DNA of 64,000 nt from Bryopsis sp. KO-2023 (GCA_030272585.1 BSYQ01000012.1:3224001-3288000), one strand, 5' to 3'; numbered from the stretch's first letter, positions 28,723 through 40,907 are shown. Notes: generated by a model from the letters alone, not told the origin. Made by a program: numbers and translations.

Positions 28723-31293
28723 ATGGAGGGGCTGGAACACGTGCGTTTCGGAACAAACTGCCTGCGGGAAATTGAACCTCAAGGAACCCAACCTTTAGTA
28801 AACGTTATGCATTTCCATATGACTCATCATTCTGTCTCATTTCTCTTGTGAAAATGAATTAACCAGCCCCCCTTCAGTTATTTCTTTTCCTTGCTGTCGA
28901 CTGTGAGTTTGGCATTCTATTTTAAACAGGAAAAAACAACTTTTTCTTCAATCCACTGGTTTTGTAAGAATACGACTTGAAACTTTGCCACCCTAATCTT
29001 GATGCTCTCACAAGAAAAGGCAAAAACTTTTTGTTAAAAAAAACAAAAAAACATACAAACAAACAATATTTTTTATTATTTTTTTTAAACCGCCACCCCC
29101 ACTGAGAAGCTGTTGGTTTTTTTCTCCCCAATTTTTTTCCCTCATTCAGGAAAATGAAATCGATGGCATTGGCGATGCCATGGACTGCCTGCCAGAGGGC
29201 TCCGATTTCTTCAACTTCCTTGGGGAAGGCGATGATGCCAAGCTTTTCGCAACGCTGGGCTTGGATTCAACGACCTTCGAAACTGGGCTTCCAGATCTCA
29301 CCAACGACACACCAATGGAGGATATCAGCATGTCTGAGCCGTTTGGGTTGCCGGCCGACGATGCAGGTCAGCTGCAAAATCAACTTTAAAATATATATAT
29401 ATATATCGGGTCCCATGTTGATGTAGCAAGTTTGAAAAAAAAAAAAACCATTAATGCAGGAAGATTTTCCCAAAAAACTGAACAAACAGCCCGCTTGTGG
29501 GTATTCTTTCTTAACACATATTCCACGGGGCAAAATTTTGCAGAACAAAATGGGAGAAAAAAAAAAAAAAACTCGTTGGGGCCTTCGAATTTGAATTCAA
29601 GAAAAGTCAGTCCCAGGGCAATTTTTTTTTTCCAATATTTTTTTTTGTGGTTATACAGTGTGTTGCCTTCCTTCCTTGTTTAGAATCTATTGCTTATGGG
29701 GTGCAGGTGTTGGAATGAGGGATGAGTCGATGGAAGCCCCCGTACAGATTGATGCTGGATGTTCTACCCAAAACGACGGTGCAGCCAGCGAAGTCGTTTT
29801 GGGAATACCATACTATGTGGCCTGTCAATGGAGGCAAGCCCAGCAAGCCCATGTGCAGCAACAGCAAGCAGCGGTACAGCTCTCCTTTTTTAACCGATAT
29901 TTGTAATTGAGCAGCTTACAGCTGCAATCGACATGACTAACTGAACGAGCGATCGCATGCATGCTTGCAGGAATTTCCCCCAAGTTTTCCTGTGTTTAGT
30001 CGACATGTTATTAATCCAGCCCATTCAACGGGTAAAGAAGTGCCACGTGCAACTAACTTTGTTTTATTTTCATCTCAAAGATTTGAAAAGATTATATAAG
30101 TGTTAATTGTATTTATATTTGTCACGATTGGATTGTGCTTTAACGGTTTTTGTGTGTTGTTTGTCAGGCGATGCTTTGGTGGCAAGCTTATCTATGCGGT
30201 GCCTGTGGTGTTGCTGGGGCGACTGGGGCGGGGGGCCTGGGGTTTTCTCCGCAGCAACTGGGGTGGGCCATGCAGCCACAGTTACAAGCACAGCCTGGAT
30301 TCGGCTCAGAAGGAGTTTTCCCCCAGCTGGCGGCCGCTGCAGCTGCTGCTACCATAACCCCCATAAGTGCAGCTGGTACGTTTTGACACCGGAGCCGTTC
30401 CAGCGCTTTTGAGAAAATAAAACCTTGTTGAACTCCTCCCTCCGTCGAAAAAAAAATGAAAAGAAGGAACAGGATGGTAGCAAGAATGAAAAACAGTGGT
30501 TACTCGAAAGAAAGGGTGTCGAATTGAGTTGGATTTCACTTGGCGTGCAGTGTCTGTGCTAAAAATAGATCGGGGAGGGGGGCTGACCTGGTGAGCATGT
30601 TTGAACAGGAAAAGCTGGTGGTGGAAATGGGACAACAACGAAACGCAGGAGGCGGCAGGAAGGTCCGGGTCCTGCTGGGCCCAGTGGAGAGGCTGGCAAT
30701 TTGTTGAACTCCAAAAAGGGGCGCCGGCCAAAGCAGGAAGAAAGGGTGGGTTGCATGCAGGCTTTTTGGTGTCAATTGATGAATTTTTTTGGGGGGGCAT
30801 TTCCACAAGGGGTTTTATGAGGGAAAAAGTTCTTTATCTTGTCTGCTTGGTGGACATTTGGTTTGCGAAAGTTTTTTTTAACGGGTGAATGAAAGTGGGT
30901 TTTCAGCTGGTCACAGAATGTTTTTTTTAATGTGTGAATGAGCGTCCCTTTAATTCTTTTCTGGCCCAGGTGTGCAAAAATTGTGGAACTCGATCCACCC
31001 CATTTTGGCGTAAAAACAAACAAGACGGATTGCCCCTGTGCAACGCTTGCGGTCTTTACTTGGCCAAAAATGACGCCCCCCGTCCAAAAGTGCTGTGGAA
31101 ATCCGGAGCTGACGAAACTACCTCCCTCGACACGAGCCCCCCCATTTCGGGCAGCGTTTCGCCCAGCTCCCCTCGCTTAGCCCATGATATGATGGGTATG
31201 AGTGGGGTCGGAGTAAAACCCACCATTCAATCCGCTCCACAATTGGGGGTAGGGCCATCGACACCAATCGACGCCAGTCAGACTGCACATTGA
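28723..31293 (+). CDS. GATA-type zinc-finger transcription factor, six exons, 375 aa
   Basis: Predicted nuclear DNA-binding regulator recognising GATA sites. Exons 28723-28797, 29150-29366, 29707-29873, 30168-30375, 30609-30745, 30970-31293; every intron is GT-AG and all phases (0,1,0,1,0) join correctly. The N-terminal half is acidic (GSDFFNFLGEGDD, PMEDISM), suiting an activation domain; the middle is rich in Gln, Ala and Gly (QAQQAHVQQQQ, AAAAAAA); two basic clusters KRRRR and KKGRRPKQEER precede the finger. The finger is CKNC-X18-CNAC, followed by GLYLAKNDAPRPKVLW. The 18-residue loop is the spacing usual in plants and common in protists, against 17 in animals. The finger sits near the C-terminus, followed by a Ser/Pro-rich tail. 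Introns carry long T and A runs. Confidence 0.9.
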
Positions 31294-31753
31294 TTTTCCA
31301 AATCGTTCCTTTTAATTTCAGAGATCATTTTTTTGTCTGGGTTGTGCAAGCCATGCCGATTGGGGGGCGTTTTTCTGCTCCATTGAACGGCCATCGGTGC
31401 ATTTTTGCGCATTTGCTGTAGGTGGGTAATTGATTCTTGTTGGAAAAAAAAATACGGTGAAAACTGTGTCCGGTGTTGGTGTTGGACAGGAGGGGAAGCT
31501 GGTTTTTTCTTCCCATTATGAGAAAAAAAAAAAACGAGAAATTAGGGAAAAACATGCTTGGGAGAGTGTAATTGAACTTCTCTTCTCTAATTATTTTTTT
31601 TACCTTTTTTCCATTTTTTTTTTGGGGGGGAAAATCGGGTAAGCCAGTTTTGGCAGCCATGTAACAAAAAACACCATTTCGAAAACCAGCAATGTCGTTT
31701 TTTTCTTCGAAATGCACATATATCTATGTTTTTCGTACATATATGTGTCCATA

Positions 31754-31789
<36 letters not shown>

Positions 31790-33750
31790 TAAAGGGGTGG
31801 GGAGGGGGGGAAGTAAGAACTGACACCTACATACGCTTTGCCATATTTCCCAGATATGAAGGGGGGGGGGGGAAGGGTTCAAAAAAAAAAACTCGAAAAT
31901 TTTTGACATACGAAGTTTGAGGTTTAGTGGGTTTTGTTTTGTTTTCTTTCTCGTCATTTTATCCTGTTCTGGTCCGAAAATGGGTTTTTGGTTAAGAAAA
32001 TTTATATTTTGCTCTAGAACAGCAGCACAGTGAAAAGTAGAGGGTTTATTTAGTTCTCTCGGTGGAAGGGGCATTTCGGCTCCGATTTAAATTGAACGGA
32101 AAATTTTCGGTTAATATGTTGGTTTGTGAGGGGGATTTTGAGTTTTCGTTATATGGGTTATTATGCATATATCTTTCTATATATACATGAATATCCTTTT
32201 GAGCCTTAGTAATTTTTGGCAGTTTTTTTGTTTTGTTTTGAGCCTGGAGGAGAAGAGGGGAGGGGGTTATGAGGACACGAAAAAAAAAAAGAAAAAAAAA
32301 GAATTGGCTTTTTGAAGATTGCAAAGAGAAGAAAAAAAAATTTGAAATCATATTTGAAAAAGTTGGGTCGGGGGGGTTTCATGTTTTCGTTTCGTTTCGT
32401 GTTTTTTTTTGTTTTTTTTTTACTGGTTTTGGAGTGCTGTTTTTTTTTTGCAGCCTCCATTGAGAAGACTTTGAAAAAAAAATCGTGTATATATGTGTAC
32501 ATGCATATACAAACATTTTGCTTATCTTTAGATAAATGAAATACATGCATATGTGTGTTATTAGCTTTAAAAAAATGTATGGTGGCTCGTTTATCAATTT
32601 CATGCATAAATTACATAGGGGGGAAAAAGGGGAGGGGCTAAAAAAAGAAACGAAAAAAGAAAAAGGGAAAAAAAAAAGAAAAGAAAAGAAAAGGAAACAA
32701 AGAGGGGGGGGGAAGGGATGGAAGTTTCGAAAACATTGCATGATAGATAAAAATGGTCAGGGGTTTTCTTTCTTTCTTTTTTCTTTTTTTTTTTTTTGGG
32801 GGGGGGGGGGAAGGGGGCAGGTAGGCAAGGAGGAAATCAGAATTGTAGAAAAACTGTTGGACGATGTTGTGCAATATCGTCAGTTGCACTGTTTAGGAAT
32901 ATCAGGAGTCACCGATATAATCTGGTTTTAAAAGAAAAGGGGAGGGGGGGACAACGGGAGAATAAATTCTCAAAAAATGTTGGGGTGGAGAGACCTACTG
33001 GTCCCTGCATTATCGAGTTCTGGCCAGTTTTTTCAGGTTTTGAGTGTAGCCAAGTTGGCCAGGTTTTGGAATTTGGGTTTTTGAAGAGAGGGGGGGGGGG
33101 GGGGGAAGGAGATGAATCGTCCCTGAAGTAAAATTGGGGGTGACACCGAGGGAAAAAAAAAAAAAAAAGAGAAGAAGATGTTGATAAATAGCAGTGTGTT
33201 TCTTTTTTTTGTTTGTTGTGTCATGGGTGGTGCGTTCTGTTTTGGTTCAGATTGCATGCAAAAAAAGAAAAAAGGAAACAAAAAAAAGAGAAGAAAAGTT
33301 AAAACAGGATTTTGATATTGTGGGTGATGAGTTGAATTGGAGGGCTCGGGGATTCGGGGGGGGGATGTTCATTTGGGTGAACTGGGTGTTCTTTTCTTCT
33401 GTTGTGCTCTTTTCAATCATTGTGCCTACCCCCTTTCCTCCCCATTTTGCACTATTGTAATAATTTTCGAACAATATCTTATCATTGTCGCTCGCTCATT
33501 CTGTTCTGTCTCTGTTCACTGCAAAAAAATTATGGACTCTAGAAAAGGAAAATATCCTCCCCCATGCCCTTGGAGGAATAATAGTTGTGTTGGATTTTGT
33601 TCCCATCATTATCAAACAGTCCAGTGGTGACAGAAATATGAAAAAGAAAAAATAGAATTACAACATCCATCCCCACTGATGGTGCTGTCACAAAACCCCA
33701 CACTGCAAACAAAGCAAATAAAAAAACACCCCTCCCCCATTTTTTTTTAA
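31294..33750. other. Homopolymer-rich intergenic DNA
   Basis: No gene supported. Contains T runs of 30 or more (31757-31788), G runs of 11-13 (near 31861, 32797, 33096), A runs and short AT-dinucleotide tracts. Open frames here translate to Phe/Lys/Gly runs. It probably includes the 3' UTR of the GATA gene. Confidence 0.6.
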
Positions 33751-34095
33751 TCAGTAACTGTTTTCTTGAATCTTGATCGAATTTTGAATGACCCGATGGT
33801 CACCATGACGGACACGCCAGGAGAAACCCCGAACGGCTCCTAGACGGCAGCCTGGGAGCTTGCCGACGACGAAAAGGAAGCAGGAGCAGCAGTCCTGTCC
33901 AGCAGGAAGTCCGAAAAGTGTCACACAACGATGGCAACATGATTCGCCAGAAACTGAAGTCCCCATTTTCCCTCCACAACCATCCCACACAAAAACGAGC
34001 GAAGTGCAGAGTTTGAGGCGAGCCCTCACCAGCAGGGTATGCTGCAGAGCGCTCGCCTTTGACCGAACCAACTTACAGCATGCAAATTAAAAAAA

Positions 34096-34527
34096 TTACC
34101 TGAGCTCCGCCGTTCCCAGAAGCCACTCCGTCTCGTCGTCCTCTTCCTCCTCCGGGAGCGGCAAGCAGCACAGTGCCGACAACCAGGTTCGGAATCTTGA
34201 TTGCCGCTTCTTGGTTTTAGTTGGGACGATGGGTCTCGCGCGGAGGAACTTCTCGACGCGCTCGATGAAGGCGTTCGCCTGAGTCCTCATGGAGTTGAAT
34301 TCGGACTCGAGGCGATTGTGACGCGTCTGCAGCGTTTTTATTTCCTGTCTTAAAACGCAAGCTTCGGCTTGGGCGTCTGCAAGGGTAAGCAAAAAACGAC
34401 AAGTCACTCGAATCTCTTCGTTTCGCCTCCGAAATGCATGTTCAAACCGCTGCCAAGCGCAACCAGTCGAACGGGGCTCGAGCGACTTACTGAGTGGGGG
34501 AAGAGACAGTGCTCGTCGGGAAGGCAT
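34096..34527 (-). CDS. Small coiled-coil protein, possibly two exons
   Basis: Not recognised. Starts MPSRRALSLPPL. A likely intron lies at 34377-34490 (donor GTAAGT, acceptor CTTGCAG, 114 nt); since 114 is a multiple of three and the intron has no stop, the unspliced frame is also open, giving either 143 aa (unspliced) or 105 aa (spliced). The conserved-looking part is a heptad helix (EACVLRQEIKTLQTRHNRLE and on), then a basic stretch KTKKRQSRFRTW, a Cys pair LSALCCLPLP and an acidic tail. The frame may continue across another donor (CAG|GTAATT at the end). The basic-then-CC end could be palmitoylated, by analogy only. It starts 260 bp from the CACTA insertion. Confidence 0.5.
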   Translation of the reverse strand: MPSRRALSLPPLSKSLEPRSTGCAWQRFEHAFRRRNEEIRVTCRFLLTLADAQAEACVLRQEIKTLQTRHNRLESEFNSMRTQANAFIERVEKFLRARPIVPTKTKKRQSRFRTWLSALCCLPLPEEEEDDETEWLLGTAELR

Positions 34528-34859
34528 CGTTCAACTTGGGTGCAAGAGAAAGGGCTCGATAAGTTTCCACCTTTTGGAAATTTCCTTCAACGCGACCTGT
34601 TTTATATTGAGGTAAGAATATGTGTGCTTGGGTGAGTACAGCGTAGTGCTTCACATATCCTTCCAGACGTTACGTAACAGTTTTCCTCCGACCGACCCTC
34701 GTCTGAGCGATTTGACAGCTTGAGAAACGGTTGAGCCAGGACGCGTGGTGGAAGTTCTTCCAGAGCTTGCGGATGGCTGAGTAGATCACTATGGGAAATT
34801 CACCCCTGTGCGACCAAACTTGTAATGTCGCAGTGAAGTGTACAGAGTCGTGCACGCGA

Positions 34860-35585
34860 CGTCAACGGTCGCACCCCTGTGCGCCCAGGTAGCCACCCGT
34901 ATTCGACCTAAAATTTAAAGTCGCACAGAGGTGACGTCTTTGATGCAGTCCCCAGTCGCAGAGACAAAAAACAGTCGCACCTGTGTGCGACATAAGTGTG
35001 TGCGACCGAAATATTGAGGTCGCAGAAGCTTTAGGTCGCAGGGGTGTGCAACCAGGTAGCCACCCATATGCGACCGAAACAAAAATCGTCACAGTTAGGT
35101 CGCACCTGTGTGCGACCAGGTAGCCACCCATATGCGACCGGGGAAAAAGTCGTCACAGTTAGGTCGCACCTGTGTGCGACCAGGTAGCCACCCATATGCG
35201 ACCGAGACAAAAATCGTCACAGTTAGGTCGCACCTGTGTGCGACCAGGTAGCCACCCATATGCGACCGAGACGAAAATCGTCACAGTTAGGTCGCACCTG
35301 TGTGCGACCAGGCAGCCACCCATATGCGACCGGGGAAAAAGTCGTGGAAATTAGGTCGCACCTGTGTGCGACCAGGTAGCCACCCATATGCGACCGAGGA
35401 AAAAGTCGTGGGAATTAGGTCGCACCTATGTGCGACCAGGTAGCCACCCATATGCGACCGGGGAAAAAGTCGTGGAAATTAGGTCGCACCTGTGTGCGAC
35501 CAGGTAGCCACCCATATGCGACCGAGGAAAAAGTCGTGGGAATTGAGTCGCATGCAGATGCGACCAGACAGCCACCCTTGTGCGA
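34860..35585. repeat. 64-bp subterminal repeats of the CACTA element
   Basis: Units spaced exactly 64 bp (landmark accagg at 35051, 35115, 35179, 35243, 35307). Each contains the imperfect palindrome ggtcgcacctgtgtgcgacc and the direct motif agccacccatatgcgacc. They are probably binding sites for the element's transposase, as in known CACTA subterminal regions. Confidence 0.85.
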
Positions 35586-36121
35586 CTTACAACATTAATC
35601 TCATATTACATATCATTCCTTCCCCCACCCAGAGGTAAAACATTCGTTCAAATATATTCCAATTCCCATAGAACTTCACCATTCCAATCTTCCTCGATCA
35701 AAACATCGACCTCTCTTCCAGTCTGAGTTCCCCTAGAAAATCTATGTTCCCTGATTCCAGCCAGAGTGGCTTCCAGCAAGAGCCCTCATCAAAATCAACA
35801 GGTAAATCCATACCCCCCTCATCACACTTCCTTTCCCCACAGTGTAACCCCCCCTGCCACCCTTGATGCCCCCATCATACCACAGACATACCCCCTTCAA
35901 GAGGAACCGGGGCAAACAGAGCACATCGGAATTCGTATCGTTATTTGCTCCCCACAACCGTGATTGCCGGTCACCTCTTCGGATCGTTGATCGACTGCCC
36001 TTCATGCAGCTTTCCATTCCGACCATGGATACCCCTCCATTTCCTGAATACTCTGATTAGGCTGTGGAAGGCATAGGAAAACAAGAATTTCAGTCGAAAC
36101 TAGCTGAAATTTGATGGAATT

Positions 36122-38121
36122 TCAGGCCACCAGCGTGTAGGCCTCTTCGAACAGGAAGCCGAGTATTAACACCGGAATGGCTGGGACGGCATGTTGATAA
36201 AACATGTGATCTGCAGGCTCCCATTTCACAGCCGACTCTCGTAACAATTTGTCTTCTTCATCCAGGTCAGAATCCCCTTACAAAAATAACAAAAAGAAAA
36301 GGCGTCGATTTCGAATCAGCTTTTGCTGGGGGGGGGTACGTTTCATGAACCAAACAAAACCCTTTGAAAACATGAATAGGACAGGGAAGAAAGAGGGGTG
36401 ATTGTTTTGGTGTGTTTTACCTAAAATGGATTCCACCCTCTTGGCCGGCTCAGATGCTGTCGAAGTGTCTCTTTCGACCAGCGACAGTAAGAACCTTCCT
36501 CCTTGAGCAATTGTCCACACCAACATGGACATCGCCCCCCATATCAGCGATGCATCCGTGGAGCTGGCCTGAACGACTGCACCACCCAACCCCATTTTTT
36601 TATCTATTCACATTCTTGTACACACCTCTTTCAAGCTTAGTCTGGCAGTTCAACTAACCATACGGTTTCTTCAGGCAAAACATTTCCAACTGTGAGTGAG
36701 TGCAATGCTTTTTCCTTTGAGAATGCTTTCAGCCAAAACAACTTACAGAAGCCAGCGAGACCGATCATCAACGCAAGTTGCTGTTTACGGAGCATCGATT
36801 TCCCGAAAATTTGCACATCGAAAGCCACCTCCAGCAAAATCAGCGAAAAGCAAATCCAGGTGATAAGGAAGACCACGCCTTGACGCACACCCCCAGAACA
36901 AGGGACAAAAACTGCGAAACACAGATGCACCTGAAACCAAGTCAAAAACAAATGATAGGCACCAAAAAAAAAACCCAATTCTTTCATGAGCGAGCATGTG
37001 AAACAATTGCAAGCAGCTTCCCGTTGCCCTTTCAGATCCTTGATTATGGAGGGTTTCCGCAGCTCCTTGCCATTGGCCAAACTTTGTCCAATGCACAACT
37101 GTGAATTCGACTTTTGAAGTAGGTGTTGATGGCAGAAAAAATGGAATATACACACACACAATATTTCCAGGAAGGGCATAAATTTTCAGCAGACAGTGAC
37201 TGAGCTGCTACTCACTTGGATTGCATGGACAAGCGTGACTAATAGATTGGAGCGGAGCCTCATCCAGCTATAGCTTTTCAGGGAAACTATTCCAGCCAGG
37301 CTTAATCCCCATAGGACAAGCGGCAACGGAATCATGTGCCAAAATGCAATTAGCAACGGAGTTTTCACCAGCCAAGCGCATCTCTGTCGCAAACAAAATA
37401 AAGCCACTCTTCACCTTACAGCGAAAGGCTTGTTTTTTGGGATTGCATGTTCCTAGCTTCCTTCTTGCAATGATGATTGTCACTTTTTTTCGCACTGAGA
37501 ATTGTTATGTTCGCCTATTTCCAGGAACAGGCTGGAAGTCGAAGGGAAACAAAGATTAAAAAACGACATACATATAGAAGCTTTTTCAGCAACAAAATAC
37601 ACAGCTGGATCTGCATCCTATCTTTCTGATTTTGATTGGCTATAAGCAACTCCCAGGCCCCACCCCCCAAACGTTATTAATAAAATAAAACATTAGAAAA
37701 TCTTGTTTGACAGGACACCCCCCCCTCCCTCGTTTTTACCTTTTCCCAGTCTTTTTTCAATTTGATCAAAGAGGGTTTCTTACTTTTTTTGGGGGGGGGT
37801 TTAACATAATCAGCTTCCCAATTACAACCAAAACATTTACCTCCAGCAGCACCAGCCCAGCGGCTTGGCAGGCAGCATACACAGCCAAGAACACGTAATA
37901 CTTAGAGCCTTGAATCACTCGTCCCACTGCTTCAAAATCCTGGTCTTCCGCTTCGACACTCCCTTCCACTCCAAGGCCCCCCCCCTTGCTGCAACTTTCT
38001 CTTTCATTCGTTCGAAGTTTTTCCCTTCTCAGCTTGCTCCTTCAAACTTTTTTGAAAGTAGTCCTGACCGGCTTTTCCGGCTTGCCTCTCTTTTGGAGGC
38101 TTCGCCATCATTCGACTCCAT
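36122..38121 (-). CDS. Multi-pass membrane protein, six exons, about 350 aa, inside the CACTA element
   Basis: Not recognised by family. Exons (minus): 38121-38048, 37988-37841, 37383-37216, 37098-36747, 36576-36421, 36276-36122. Phases 2,0,0,1,1 all agree and the last exon ends in TGA. Exon 1 and its weak donor GTTTGA are the least certain; the following exon begins next to a G9 run. Hydrophobic segments: YYVFLAVYAACQAAGLVLL, LLIAFWHMIPLPLVLWGL, HLFLTWFQVHLCFAVFVPC, VVFLITWICFSLILLEVAF, LALMIGLAGFF, and AIPVLILGFLF near the C-terminus. A cytosolic-looking loop RKPSIIKDLKGQREA and an acidic loop SDLDEEDKLLRE lie between. It has the exon-intron form of a host gene rather than a transposon gene, so it was probably captured whole by the CACTA element. 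Confidence 0.6.
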
Positions 38122-38559
38122 TTCCAATCTGGCAAGCCCCCCCAAACACGGAAGCCAAGGAAAAATCCCTGACGAACAGAGCCGCGTCTTGAAGCAGCTT
38201 TCTCGTGGGGGCGCTGCAATAGTAGGCGCTGGGCTGGAAGCAGGGTGCCGAAGAAAATGAAACCAAAACGTCGTATAGGTTTTGTTGTTGCAGTGATTAG
38301 TCATATCGCTGCTGGCAACGGATTCTAAGAAGAAGAAGAAAAAAAAATACAAGTCGCACACGCTATGCGACTAAAGTGAAAGTCGCACATCGTGTGCGAC
38401 CTGTTTGTTTCCCGGTGTGTGACGGAGCTAGAAAGAACATGGCAGATGTACTGCCACGAAATGTCACAATTATTCCGATGTTAATTCGGATGAACGGAAC
38501 TCACCAGCTCACACTGATAAACAGTCGTATTACGCGCTGCTCTATGTGAGACCTGGTGG

Positions 38560-38580
38560 TTCGCACGTTGGGTTCAACCC
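38560..38580 (+). other. Box B-like site in the CACTA element
   Basis: gttgggttcaacccctgac (38562-38580) matches the Pol III box B consensus GGTTCRANNCC (GGTTCAACCCC). No full tRNA fold was found around it. Confidence 0.35.
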
Positions 38581-39898
38581 CTGACGAGGTCGACGACGTA
38601 GGAAAAGTGTTATATCGATGCGCTGGAGGATATCGAATAGCTGGCACGCCAACCCATGGCAGCGCAGAGTATTAGCAGTCTTACTGTCGGCACTGTCACT
38701 CTGTGATATCCGAGGTATGACTTCTACGAAACGTGCAGCTGGGAAAACAAGGAGCCAGCGAAAACACGATGGAATACAACGCATAGAATATGACCCACTA
38801 CGAAACGAGATCTTTAAGACGATCTATACAGCTTTCAGTCGAGTCGCTAAGCGACCCTCGCTGTGACGTCGAACTCGCAACCAACACATGTGTGTTGGCA
38901 CTAGAACTGGCTGCGAGTATAAAAATAGAGCGAAGTTTTCTACGGATAACTAAGTTTCTGAAACCTTGGCAGTATACCCCCTCGGAAGTTTATTAAAAGT
39001 TTACTGAAGCTCTGAATCGGACGTGGAAAAGATTAGCTATCGGATCCGCACGGGAAATCTAATTTGGACGAGGTATAACTTCGATCGATTAATAAACATA
39101 CCCAAGGATATGTACTACTGTTTTTCTGTGGGATACACCATCCCCTCTCTTTTTGTAAAAATATTCTCTTGTTATTATTTGTGTGCCTCTGAGTGTCCTT
39201 ATGCAAAATAGAAGGTTTCTGGAAGTGAAATAATTTTATAGAGTCAGGAGAAGGGGCTCTGTGTGATAGTGAAAATAGAGAGGAAAGGTGCTGTCCTTCC
39301 CTTAGGAGTTTTTCCCACTCAGAGGAGCTGCCCTCTCCTCTGAGTGTCTCCTTGTGTGTTGTTGTGTTTTTCCCTTCTCCAGTTCTGTTTTCAGAGTCTC
39401 CCTAGGCCATGGTCTCTTAGCGACCACCCTCTGGGGAACTCCACTTTCTGTCTTAGTCGCAGGAGCAAGTCCCTCTTAGCGGGTGTCTCCTTTAACTTCG
39501 ACTCGTCTTACTTTCAAGTGCCTGGTCTTAGGCCTTTCGTTATTAGAGGGGTTCGAGACTGTGACTCTCGGATTGCAGTGTTCGTTAGTGCGACTGGTCT
39601 TAGCCGACTTCTTGGGTGACGATAGTTTCAGAGCGCGAGTGTTTCTATACCGAGTTTTTGATGCGACCGTCTTAAGTCGGCACAGTCCGACTTGTTTACC
39701 TTAGTCGTGAACTGGGGTAATTTCGTCGTAACACTTTTTAGTAGTTGCGCCGAATGCGTTTTCGGATCGTCACACGGTGCGACCTTATCACTCCAGTCGC
39801 ACATCGCGTGCGACCTGCTTGTTCTCCCGTCCCCGACCCACCCTGACGACTGTGTCGTCGAACATAAGAAAATGCTCCAATTTTCATCAGAGCTTTCA

Positions 39899-39967
39899 GA
39901 AGGGGCGTCTGGGAGTCGAACCCAGATACGCCGAACGTCCCCGAAGCGTTAACCACTCTTTCGCTTC
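39899..39967 (-). other. tRNA-Ser/Leu-like relic in the CACTA element
   Basis: On the minus strand, GAGTGGTTAACGCTTC resembles the D-arm/A box of tRNA-Ser or tRNA-Leu, and ATCTGGGTTCGACTCCCAGA forms a good T-arm with box B GGTTCGACTCC. The acceptor stem pairs only partly (GAAG/CTTC outermost), so it is more likely a SINE head or tRNA relic than a working tRNA. Confidence 0.5.
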
Positions 39968-40093
39968 GTGGAAAGCGGCTTTGGCTTTCCAAACCTGTGC
40001 GACCGTATTTTCGCACGGTCGCACAGGGGTGGATTTCCCATAGTGGATCGCATCTCTACTGATTAAGGGTTGAAGTGGTTTTCGATAGAAAGA

Positions 40094-40306
40094 ATGTGTG
40101 CATTCGGAGGATTTTTGGAGGGGGTCTGGAGCCCAAGGATGCAGCAAACTTTGGCCACCATAGTGGCTTTACTGATTGGGATTGTCAGCACAAAAGTTGT
40201 GTTGAATGGACTTTGGGATGGTAGAATGGGGCTGACAGACAAAGGGGATTGTGTAAAGACCTGGACCTGGACAGTTTGTCCATATGACAGTCATCCCCAC
40301 CCTTAG
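40094..40306 (+). CDS. Short ORF with one membrane helix, 70 aa
   Basis: ATG at 40094. Contains TLATIVALLIGIVSTKVVL, a credible transmembrane helix, then a Trp/Cys-containing tail. No family recognised. It lies just outside the CACTA element and may be an exon of an interrupted host gene. Confidence 0.25.
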   Translation: MCAFGGFLEGVWSPRMQQTLATIVALLIGIVSTKVVLNGLWDGRMGLTDKGDCVKTWTWTVCPYDSHPHP

Positions 40307-40907
40307 CCAAGTTTTACAGAAACGCTGCACTGGTTTGAAATACAGTAGTATGAATCGAGTTTTGGTCTGTGTTAAAAACATTGCATCTCTCGCCTGCAAA
40401 AGGGTCTGTGCATCGGAGTTCGTTTTCTGGCAGTTGTTTTAAGCTGGATGGGTCGCTGATGCGACTTTGTTGCGCGCGTGCTGGAGCCGACGTTGGTGCT
40501 CGCCCGAGGGGCTGGTCTGGGTTTGGGTTGCCGTAGCTTTTATTGGCGTTTTTGCTTGCGCTGGTGGGCAACCGCGTGTGTTCCTGTTTTGTCGCGCAGG
40601 TGCGCAAGTAACGGAGCGTTTTCAGAGGGTCGGTGAGGTATTCCCACGACCACGATGTCGAAAAGGAGGTGTATTCGTTTTAACAGCTTAAACTTGAGTG
40701 TTCAGAGTTGGGAAGAAAAGAAGGGAGAAAACGAAAAAAAGAAACAGTTGACATGCTACTGGGTTAGGTCGGAGGATGAAGTTCTATGGTGCAAGTCTGC
40801 AAAGAGTCTTGAAGTGAGCAGTTCTGGGTGGGTGCAGCATCTGTTTAGATTTGCCTTGATTAAGTCTTGAAGTGGACAGGCATGTCCCTGTGAAAAAACC
40901 TTATGGA

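Larger units (their letters stand above)
34787..40045. mobile_element. CACTA (EnSpm) element carrying a host-like gene
   Basis: Terminal inverted repeats of 29 bp with one mismatch, starting CACTATGGGAAAT and ending in its complement at 40045, flanked by the 3-bp duplication GAT (34784-34786, 40046-40048). CACTA ends, 3-bp duplications and arrays of short subterminal repeats together identify the superfamily. Subterminal repeats are the GTCGCAC...GTGCGAC units, dense at 34860-35585 and sparser at 38345-38400 and 39775-40030. No transposase is present. The interior holds a spliced membrane-protein gene (36122-38121), two box B sequences and filler. Length 5,259 bp. Confidence 0.8.

Noticed and set aside
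32206..32931. Several 80-130 codon frames in the homopolymer region
   Set aside because: Composed of Phe, Lys and Gly runs; no splice or start context.
34860..35585. CRISPR-like array of regularly spaced palindromic repeats
   Set aside because: Period is 64 bp, but the spacers are themselves repeated and no cas genes are present; the repeats lie in the subterminal region of a CACTA element in a eukaryotic genome.
39899..39967. Genuine tRNA gene
   Set aside because: The acceptor stem pairs only at its ends and no clear anticodon loop could be assigned.
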